From positions 1 to 38,630 of the forward strand of contig JAEEQL010000012.1 of the NCBI GenBank assembly GCA_016285265.1: a stretch of DNA of 38,630 nt, given 5' to 3'. Every line of letters begins with the position of its first letter. Position 1 is the first letter of the stretch. Positions 32,671 through 38,630 of this stretch are shown piece after piece. Made by a program: the position numbers and the translations under genes. Below the pieces are notes generated by a model that was not told the DNA's origin, did not search any database, and saw only the letters and a program-made list of their open reading frames with translations. The stretch comes from Lachnospiraceae bacterium. GTDB lineage: Bacteria > Bacillota > Clostridia > Lachnospirales > Lachnospiraceae.

Positions 32671-33639
32671 ATGTCGATTTTTTCAAGAAAAACTGAAGTG
32701 CAGGAACCTTTGATGGATCATACAGTGTATCTGATCGATACTGAAAATGTCAGGACCGTATGGACGCTGCTTCTGGACAGAATGACCGAGAATGATAAGA
32801 TCTATGTGTTTTATACCGAGAATTCCGGAAATATAAAATATGAAGACTTAAACGGGGTCATCTCATCCGGAAAGAATGTTGAACTCATACAGTGTCACAC
32901 GGGTAAGAACGGCCTTGATTTTCAGCTTGTTTCATATCTTGGATATCTTATCCGGAATAACGAAAATGCAGACTACTGTATTATATCGGACGATAGCGGA
33001 TATGATGCCGTCATCAAGTTCTGGGAAGGCAGAGATGTAGATGTTACGAGAAAGACAGCTTTTCAGGTCTCGGGTAAGCAGGCAAAACCGGTTAAAAAAT
33101 CAATTTTCGGAGTAAAGCCCAAGGCTAAAGCGCCTGCTCCGAAAAAACCAAAGGCCGAGCAGTCAAAGGCCGAGCAGCCGACTAAACAGTTTGAATCCAA
33201 ACAAACCGTACAGCCTCTGGCAAAGCCTCAACAATCCGCTCTATCTCAGGATAAGCCTCAGCCTAAGTCTAAATCTAAGACCATAGCACCGGCTAAAGAA
33301 CCTATGCAGGACTCTAAATTGACTGTAAACGAAGATGATGTGATCATCTCTGGATCTATGTCACCTGAAACATCAATTCCGGAGGAGCCTAAACTGACAG
33401 TAAGAGGAGACGATGTTACGCTTGATCGTCCCACAATAGAATCTAAGCTGTCGATTCTTCTTCCCGACGAGCCGGCTGATAGGATAGTCGAAATAGCGGA
33501 TATTATACGTAAAGCGGGCGGGAAAAAGGGACTAGCTGACATCCACGATGAGATTGAGAAGCTCTACAGGAATGAAAAAGGACCTGAGATCTACCGCAAA
33601 ATCAGACAGAATCTGGGTAATATCTGTGCAAGCAAGTAA
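32671..33639 (+). CDS. PIN/NYN-domain nuclease-like protein with proline/lysine-rich linker
   Basis: 322 residues. Residues about 17-125 look like a PIN/NYN-type RNase fold: VYLIDTENV (Asp23), GLDFQLVSYLGYL (Asp83) and YCIISDDSGYDAVIKFW (Asp107, Asp108, Asp112) supply the acidic active-site positions. A disordered linker rich in Lys, Pro, Gln and Ala spans about 135-215. Two similar short elements follow (KLTVNEDDVIISG and KLTVRGDDVTLDR), then a helical C-terminal domain of about 80 residues. It is probably an RNA-acting nuclease; the target is unknown. The start is fixed by AAAGGAGG seven bases before ATG 32671. The open frame upstream to a TTG at 32599 runs through the terminator hairpin and was rejected. 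Confidence 0.78.
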   Translation: MSIFSRKTEVQEPLMDHTVYLIDTENVRTVWTLLLDRMTENDKIYVFYTENSGNIKYEDLNGVISSGKNVELIQCHTGKNGLDFQLVSYLGYLIRNNENADYCIISDDSGYDAVIKFWEGRDVDVTRKTAFQVSGKQAKPVKKSIFGVKPKAKAPAPKKPKAEQSKAEQPTKQFESKQTVQPLAKPQQSALSQDKPQPKSKSKTIAPAKEPMQDSKLTVNEDDVIISGSMSPETSIPEEPKLTVRGDDVTLDRPTIESKLSILLPDEPADRIVEIADIIRKAGGKKGLADIHDEIEKLYRNEKGPEIYRKIRQNLGNICASK

Positions 33640-33646
33640 ATAATGG

Positions 33647-33681
33647 AAAAAACGGGGAAGGCATGGCTTTCTCCGTTTTTT
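33647..33681 (+). terminator. Rho-independent terminator after the PIN/NYN gene
   Basis: AAAAAACGG pairs with CCGTTTTTT, and the stem extends inward through GGAA/TTCT-type pairing with wobbles. The 3' arm doubles as the T tract and the 5' arm as an A tract, so it could work in both directions. It begins eight bases after the stop codon. Confidence 0.8.
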
Positions 33682-33739
33682 ATGAATAACATGTCCGATT
33701 TACATTAATAATATCTTAAATGTTTCACGGGCAATAAAT

Positions 33740-33748
33740 TGGTATAAT
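33740..33748 (+). promoter_or_regulatory. Extended -10 promoter of the second lipoprotein gene
   Basis: TGGTATAAT contains a perfect TATAAT preceded by TG with one base between, the extended -10 form. There is no good -35 at the usual distance, as expected for that class. It lies about 39 bases before the start codon. Confidence 0.7.
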
Positions 33749-33786
33749 GTCTTTGGCTTTGTAATATTATCTCAGAAGAGGTGTTT

Positions 33787-36306
33787 ATGACTAAGAATCT
33801 CAGAAAATACATTGGAATATTCCTTATCTTTACTATGATTTTTTCTTTGGCATCCTGTAAGGGAGCCGGTGAAGTGGTAGACAGGGATACCGATGTCAGC
33901 GAAAACGGATCCGATGAGGAAATTGAAGTGACCGAACCCGTGGACGAGGATGATCCGCTTTATGCAAATGCGTCGCTTGCGGCCAAGAATGTCTATGAGG
34001 TTATCAGGATCGATTCACCCAATGGTAACGACGGATATTATGTTGAAGGCGGAAAGACCGATGATGGTGTTTATTACGTCTATTCACACAATGACAGCTA
34101 CAGCAATTATGCTTACTATATTGAGCTTTATGATAATGCAGGAAATCTTAAGGATTCTTTTCATCTGAGCAAGCCTGTCGGGAATGATTATTATGAAAAT
34201 GAAAAGACCGAAGTGGTCGAAGCCAATGAGGATATTCAGGGCATAAGATACGATTTCCCCATGGAGCTTATTGATGATTATAAGATCAAATGTGAAGCCG
34301 TCGAGGATATTTCCTACGGCTGTTTTAACCGCGATTCCGACGGTTCTTATGAGGCTCTTCTTACAATATGGGGATATAACGATAAAGGGGATAGTCTGAC
34401 AGAGTACTTTAATGTCAGATGGAATTCGGAAGGCGAATGCACCGACGTTATTTATATCCCGATTGATGTTAAGGGCGGATATGTAAGTTATGTAACATAT
34501 CTTTCGGACGATTCGCTTCTGATGTATTACGGTTATTACAATGATGACATTTACGAGCAGAAGGCCGTTCTTTACGGCAAGGACAGATTTGATGATATAA
34601 AGAAATCCGTTATTGCGGAAAATGATGATCCCGGCGAATGGACATCATATCTTGGATCGGTTGTTTCGATCGATGATAAGCCTGTAGCCATCTATTGGGA
34701 CTATGAAAATGACGGTGTAGTCTATGCTTCTGAGATTGATACCAAAACTCTCGGCATAACCGACAAATCTGAAGTTAAGCTTCTGGGCGGTGGTACAAAT
34801 TATGCAGCCGGTTCAACCGATGACGGAGATATCATCTTTTCAGTTTCTTCCGGTCTTCAGTCCTGGAGAACCGATGAAAAAGGTGCCCTTTTCATGGATT
34901 ACGTCAATTCCGATGTTGCATCGGAAGGATGTTCTCACTTCGTATCCCTGAACGGACTTGATGAGTTCTATGCAGCATTCTATTATACTGACAATACCCA
35001 GAGTATTGCCTATTGTAAAGCGGTTGATCCCGCTTCCGTTAAAAAGAGCAAGGTCATTATTCTTGCAGGCAACAATTTATACAGGGATCTGCTTGACAGG
35101 ATCATAGATTTCAATACCTCGGGTCAGGATTGCAGGATAGTCTTCAAGGATTATTCGGTATATGCAACATATGAAAACTATAATGCCGGTATTGATAAGA
35201 TGTATGAGGATATGATGAACGGACGCATGGCTGATATCGTATCCGTGGATTATATGAGTGAGATGGATGTAAGGAGCCTTGTTGATAAGGAGCTCCTTGC
35301 CGATATCGGTGAACTTATCGATTCCGACTCTGCAATGTCTGCAGATGATTATTGCACCAATGTATTTGATGCGGTTTCCGTAAACGGAAATCTTTATCAG
35401 GTTATTCCTACTTTTACCGTTAATACTTTGATGGGGTCACCTGAGTATCTTGACGGGATGACCTCCTGGACAGTGGATGAATTCATAGAGTATGCAGATA
35501 ATGCCGATTCCAATGGGGATAAAATGTTTAATCTCTATACCTCCCGTCAGGAGTTCGTTTCAGACATTATCGATCAGTGCGGATATGAATGGATCGATAT
35601 TGACAGACGCAGCTGTGATTTCAACGATCCCGGATTTTACAGACTGATCGGTTATTCGCTTACTTTACCGGAGTTTGTTGACTATAGCGGTGAATATGCT
35701 GACTTTTACTGGAACAATTACGACCATATTTATATGGACGGTTTGGTCAGACTTAAAAACCTGTCCATTACCGATTTCAAGAGCGATTATTTCAGTTCTT
35801 ATGCGACTTTTGATGCGGCTCCGGTATTTATCGGATGGCCTTCCTCCGGTTCAAACGGATCGAGCATAGGATACAGCAATTACCTAATGCTGAACAAGGA
35901 TTCGCTTCTTCTTAACGAATCCTGGGATTTTGTGAAGTATTTCATAACTGATTACCAGAATACAGACAAATATTACGGATTCCCTGTTCTTAAGAGCGCT
36001 CTTGAGAATGTTCTGGCCTCGGCAACAAAGCCTTATACCGAGACCGGTAATAACGGCAGCGAATATGAACATACCTATATGTATTATGTCGACGGCGAGG
36101 AGCGGGAAGTACCCGTTATGACACAGGCTCAGGTAAAGGAATACGAAGATTTCATACTTTCCGTAGACAGGCTGTATTTTAATGAGCAGTATATTAAAGA
36201 GCTCATTATCGAAGAACTAAACAGTGCGGCTCAGGAAGGCAAGACTCCCGAGGAGACAGCATCCCGTATTCAGCTTCAGGTTCAGGATTATCTGAGTACA
36301 CTTTGA
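33787..36306 (+). CDS. Large lipoprotein with solute-binding-protein-like C-terminal half (paralog)
   Basis: 839 residues. The lipobox LASC places the lipidated Cys at 24. A short acidic linker follows (EEIEVTEPVDEDDP), then about 380 residues of beta-rich sequence with many Tyr and Asp residues that may form a propeller-like fold. The C-terminal half is solute-binding-like: KVIILAGNNLYRDLLDRIIDFN, MADIVSVDYMSEMD, WTVDEFIEYADNAD and WDFVKYFITDYQNTDKYYGFPV. These segments align with those of the lipoprotein at 30456. No permease genes adjoin. ATG 33787 with AGAGG five bases upstream is preferred over a GTG at 33781 that overlaps the ribosome binding site. A terminator follows the stop. Confidence 0.83.
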   Translation: MTKNLRKYIGIFLIFTMIFSLASCKGAGEVVDRDTDVSENGSDEEIEVTEPVDEDDPLYANASLAAKNVYEVIRIDSPNGNDGYYVEGGKTDDGVYYVYSHNDSYSNYAYYIELYDNAGNLKDSFHLSKPVGNDYYENEKTEVVEANEDIQGIRYDFPMELIDDYKIKCEAVEDISYGCFNRDSDGSYEALLTIWGYNDKGDSLTEYFNVRWNSEGECTDVIYIPIDVKGGYVSYVTYLSDDSLLMYYGYYNDDIYEQKAVLYGKDRFDDIKKSVIAENDDPGEWTSYLGSVVSIDDKPVAIYWDYENDGVVYASEIDTKTLGITDKSEVKLLGGGTNYAAGSTDDGDIIFSVSSGLQSWRTDEKGALFMDYVNSDVASEGCSHFVSLNGLDEFYAAFYYTDNTQSIAYCKAVDPASVKKSKVIILAGNNLYRDLLDRIIDFNTSGQDCRIVFKDYSVYATYENYNAGIDKMYEDMMNGRMADIVSVDYMSEMDVRSLVDKELLADIGELIDSDSAMSADDYCTNVFDAVSVNGNLYQVIPTFTVNTLMGSPEYLDGMTSWTVDEFIEYADNADSNGDKMFNLYTSRQEFVSDIIDQCGYEWIDIDRRSCDFNDPGFYRLIGYSLTLPEFVDYSGEYADFYWNNYDHIYMDGLVRLKNLSITDFKSDYFSSYATFDAAPVFIGWPSSGSNGSSIGYSNYLMLNKDSLLLNESWDFVKYFITDYQNTDKYYGFPVLKSALENVLASATKPYTETGNNGSEYEHTYMYYVDGEEREVPVMTQAQVKEYEDFILSVDRLYFNEQYIKELIIEELNSAAQEGKTPEETASRIQLQVQDYLSTL

Positions 36307-36310
36307 CCCG

Positions 36311-36335
36311 GTTTGATCGAAAATCAAACATTTTT
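36311..36335 (+). terminator. Rho-independent terminator after the second lipoprotein
   Basis: GTTTGAT and ATCAAAC form a perfect seven-pair stem with a CGAAA loop, followed by ATTTTT. It starts five bases after the stop codon. Confidence 0.75.
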
Positions 36336-36348
36336 AGAGATTGAAGCG

Positions 36349-36365
36349 GTTTTTCACCGAAAAAC
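36349..36365. repeat. Inverted repeat just upstream of the secG promoter
   Basis: GTTTTTC and GAAAAAC form a perfect seven-base inverted repeat with a three-base spacer, ending directly before the candidate -35 at 36366. It could be a weak second terminator or a regulator site. Confidence 0.4.
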
Positions 36366-36394
36366 TTGCATATTTTGTCCGATTATGATATTTT
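36366..36394 (+). promoter_or_regulatory. Candidate promoter for secG-rnr
   Basis: TTGCAT at 36366-36371 and TATTTT at 36389-36394 are separated by 17 bases and lie 46 bases before the secG start. Matches are fair rather than strong. Confidence 0.5.
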
Positions 36395-36440
36395 AATGAA
36401 AGTCTGTGTGATACAGCACAAATTTTCGAAAGAGGTATTT

Positions 36441-36680
36441 ATGAGCGCACTTCGTATAATACTTACAATACTTTTTGTTATGGATTGCCTGTTTCTTACC
36501 ATCGTAGTTCTTATGCAGGAAGGAAAGTCCCAGGGACTCGGAGCAATTGCCGGAGCTGCAGAGAGCTATCTCGGAAAGAATAAAGCACGCGGCATGGAAG
36601 GTACATTGGTTACGATCACCAGAGTACTCGCAGTACTTTTCATATTACTTGCGATCGTGCTTAACCTCAGGGTTATTTAA
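36441..36680 (+). CDS. secG: Preprotein translocase subunit SecG
   Basis: 79 residues, the usual size. It is an accessory subunit of the SecYEG protein-conducting channel in the cytoplasmic membrane. Two membrane helices (about 3-23 and 54-75) flank the conserved loop VVLMQEGKSQGLGAIAGAAESYLGKNKARGMEG, which is diagnostic for SecG. ATG 36441 with AGAGG six bases upstream is the start; the frame is open further upstream to 36366, but that stretch contains the promoter and does not resemble SecG. RNase R follows, as is common in Firmicutes. Confidence 0.95.
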   Translation: MSALRIILTILFVMDCLFLTIVVLMQEGKSQGLGAIAGAAESYLGKNKARGMEGTLVTITRVLAVLFILLAIVLNLRVI

Positions 36681-36693
36681 ATTTCGGATTACG

Positions 36694-36725
36694 GGCGTCC
36701 GTTCGTCGGACGCCTTTATTTTTTT
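36694..36725 (+). terminator. Terminator between secG and rnr
   Basis: GGCGTCCG and CGGACGCC form a perfect eight-pair G/C-rich stem with a five-base loop, followed by TTTATTTTTTT. The T tract ends three bases before the rnr start codon. Confidence 0.88.
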
Positions 36726-36728
36726 GCT

Positions 36729-38630
36729 ATGAAGAAAAAAGGAAACTACGGAAAACTGAATATAGCAAATGTAAAAGCTTCGGCAGGTTCCGCAGTTCCT
36801 TCAAGAAGGAAAAAGCAGACCAAGGTTAAGCTTCATAAAGGCGGACACGCAAAGGGCAAGCTTTATCGTTATGAAGGTGTCTTCAGTGCTACCGACAAGG
36901 GATACGGCTTTGTTAAGGTGGAGGGCTATTCGAGGGATATCTTTATTTCGGAGAGATTTACCGGTTATGCATTTCCGGGTGACAAGGTCCTGATCGAATT
37001 GCTTGCGCCGGGCCCCTTAAGTGACGATGACGGAAAGGCTTCGTCAGGTGACCGTAAGAGTCGCGAAGGAAAGGTGATCAGGGTCATCGAGCATTCCGTT
37101 ACACGCATAGTAGGAACCTTTGAAGAGATCCGAAACGGATACGGCTTTGTTATTCCCGATAAAGGATCCCTGGCTTCCGATCTGTATATCCCCAAGGGTA
37201 ATACTATGGAAGCGGTTACCGGACAGAAGGTTCTTGCAGAAATTTCTGACTACGGAGAGTTTAAGAGATCTCCCGAAGGACGCATCATCCGGATCATCGG
37301 AGATACAGACGATCCCCGTACGGATGATGTGAGCGTTGTATGTGCGCTCGGCCTCAGAACAGATTTCCCGGATCAGGTCATCAGTAACTGTGATGATGTG
37401 TGCGGCGACGGAAGCATTGTGGGAAGTTCATCGGCTCATGAACTGGATGACCTGTTTCATATTGAGAAGCTTTCCGATGTATTCGGTGATTCTTTTGAGG
37501 GAAAAGGAAAACGCCTCGATCTCAGGGATATCGTTACTTTTACGATCGACGGTGATGACTCGGGTGACTTTGATGATGCCGTAAGCCTTGAATGCCTTGA
37601 TGAAGGAGATCCGGCCGGAGCTTATGTTGTCGGAGTTCATATAGCCGATGTTTCCGAATATGTCCGTGAAGGCTCGCCTCTTGATGTAGAAAGCTTAGAG
37701 CGCGGATGCAGTATCTATTTTCCGGGAAGGGTAATACCGATGCTTCCTGAGAAACTGTCGAACGGACTCTGTTCGCTTAACCCTGATGAGGACAGACTGT
37801 CTCTTTCCGCAATAGTACTTCTCGGACCTGACGGTAAGACACTGGATCATCTTATAACCGAGTCCGTTATCAGATCGTCGAAAAGAATGACTTATTCCAA
37901 GGTCGATAAGGTACTTGAAGGTGATAAGGTATCGGGTTATAAGGCATTTACCGAAGTCCTCTATAAGATGAGAGATGTATCGCTTATCCTCAGGGACCGA
38001 AGATTCAAAAAGGGATCAGTGGATTTCGATGTCGATGAGTCAGAGATAAGTGTTGATGAAAATGGCAATGTTACGGAGATCAGGACAAGGGAGCACAGTG
38101 CTTCGAGATCTCTTATCGAGGAATTCATGCTGCTTGCCAACAAGACCGTCGCAAAGCAGTTTTGTAAAAAGAAGATCCCCTTTGCCTACCGAATCCATGA
38201 AGATCCCGATCCGGTCAAGATAGAGGAACTCATTGAAACATTTAAAAAGCTCGGTCTGTCTGTTGACAGGAAGATCCTTAAGAAGGTAAACGGCTCCGGT
38301 GACGATACCGTTTCATCGTCCGACATAGCTTCGCTTATGAGAAATGCGGAAGGAACACCTTTCGAAATGCTCATTAAGACTCTTACCTTAAGAAGCATGC
38401 AGCGCGCAGAGTATAAGCCCGAGTGTCTCGGACATTATGGTCTGGCCTTTAAGTATTATTGTCATTTTACATCTCCGATAAGAAGATATCCCGATCTGCA
38501 GATCCACAGGATCATCAAGCAGACGCTTCGCGGAGAGATGACGGGTGTCCTTAAGTCCCATTATGAGGAAATTCTTCCCGAAGTATGCCATCATTCATCG
38601 GTCATGGAAAGAAGAGCGGCCGAGGCTGAA
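36729..38630 (+). CDS. rnr: Ribonuclease R, 3'-truncated by the window edge
   Basis: 634 codons are seen with no stop; the S1 domain and C terminus lie beyond the window. RNase R is a 3'-to-5' exoribonuclease that degrades structured RNA and works with tmRNA quality control. A basic N-terminal tail of about 45 residues leads into two cold-shock domains (GYGFVKVEGYSRDIFIS near 58 and GYGFVIPDKGSLASDLYIP near 137). The RNB domain follows, with catalytic TIDGDDSGDFDDAV (Asp274, Asp280, Asp282, Asp283) and, near the edge, HFTSPIRRYPDLQIHR. The helix-turn-helix domain found at the start of many RNase R proteins is missing. ATG 36729 has no ribosome binding site and directly follows a terminator; no better start exists. 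Confidence 0.95.
   Translation, partial: MKKKGNYGKLNIANVKASAGSAVPSRRKKQTKVKLHKGGHAKGKLYRYEGVFSATDKGYGFVKVEGYSRDIFISERFTGYAFPGDKVLIELLAPGPLSDDDGKASSGDRKSREGKVIRVIEHSVTRIVGTFEEIRNGYGFVIPDKGSLASDLYIPKGNTMEAVTGQKVLAEISDYGEFKRSPEGRIIRIIGDTDDPRTDDVSVVCALGLRTDFPDQVISNCDDVCGDGSIVGSSSAHELDDLFHIEKLSDVFGDSFEGKGKRLDLRDIVTFTIDGDDSGDFDDAVSLECLDEGDPAGAYVVGVHIADVSEYVREGSPLDVESLERGCSIYFPGRVIPMLPEKLSNGLCSLNPDEDRLSLSAIVLLGPDGKTLDHLITESVIRSSKRMTYSKVDKVLEGDKVSGYKAFTEVLYKMRDVSLILRDRRFKKGSVDFDVDESEISVDENGNVTEIRTREHSASRSLIEEFMLLANKTVAKQFCKKKIPFAYRIHEDPDPVKIEELIETFKKLGLSVDRKILKKVNGSGDDTVSSSDIASLMRNAEGTPFEMLIKTLTLRSMQRAEYKPECLGHYGLAFKYYCHFTSPIRRYPDLQIHRIIKQTLRGEMTGVLKSHYEEILPEVCHHSSVMERRAAEAE

Noticed and set aside
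36366-36440. Longer SecG start
   Set aside because: The extra 25 residues are translated from promoter-like DNA and do not resemble SecG; ATG 36441 has a ribosome binding site and gives the normal size.
1-38630. CRISPR arrays, tRNA or rRNA genes, insertion sequences, phage genes and attachment sites
   Set aside because: Reading both strands showed no regularly spaced repeats, no tRNA-like cloverleaf, no transposase or integrase motifs and no terminal repeats; all sizeable frames are explained by the genes listed.

Overview
The window reads as low-to-moderate-GC Gram-positive (Firmicutes) DNA, most likely Clostridia of the Lachnospiraceae/Butyrivibrio kind. Supporting this are the lipoboxes and lone solute-binding lipoproteins, secG directly before RNase R, YfhO-family proteins, type IV pili with Gram-positive-style prepilins, and AGGAGG-type ribosome binding sites. 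The taxonomic call is inference; no rRNA or other marker is present. Every gene I support lies on the + strand. No tRNA, rRNA, CRISPR array, insertion sequence or phage gene was seen, and no gene-free stretch exceeds 300 bases.

Region 1 (1-19323) is one tightly packed cell-surface glycan cluster, with genes overlapping or separated by a few bases. It opens inside a YfhO-family membrane protein. It then encodes a CDP-3,6-dideoxyhexose route: rfbF (glucose-1-phosphate cytidylyltransferase), rfbG (CDP-glucose 4,6-dehydratase), an SDR reductase of abequose/paratose-synthase type, and rfbH (the iron-sulfur/PMP 3-dehydrase E1). Two family-2 glycosyltransferases of polyprenyl-phosphate-sugar-synthase type lie among them. 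Downstream come two GT-C/PMT-like membrane proteins, an unrecognised membrane protein, and three more complete YfhO proteins. My reading is that nucleotide sugars are made in the cytoplasm, loaded on polyprenyl phosphate, flipped, and transferred to a surface acceptor by the multi-pass proteins. The E3 reductase partner of RfbH and a GtcA-like flippase are not in the window.

Region 2 (19324-30433) is a type IV pilus operon with a good sigma-A-like promoter and a 12-bp palindrome upstream. Its order is pilC, major pilin, prepilin peptidase, a PilM-PilN fusion, a PilO-like protein, and four minor-pilin-type genes: PilV-like (530 aa), PilX/GspK-like without Glu5, FimT/GspH-like, and a giant PilW-like protein (816 aa). 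The set resembles a GspH/I/J/K-type tip complex with two greatly enlarged members. No PilB or PilT ATPase is present. Short hairpins sit in three of the gaps between genes, and a strong terminator closes the operon.

Region 3 (30434-36335) holds two large paralogous lipoproteins with solute-binding-like C-terminal halves but no permeases. Between them is a PIN/NYN-type nuclease-like protein preceded by a GAAA-loop terminator hairpin. The first lipoprotein gene begins only 22 bases after the pilus terminator, so it may be fed by read-through.

Region 4 (36336-38630) is housekeeping: secG, a terminator, then rnr (RNase R), which runs off the right edge. rnr starts three bases after the terminator T tract, has no Shine-Dalgarno sequence, and is in the same frame as secG.
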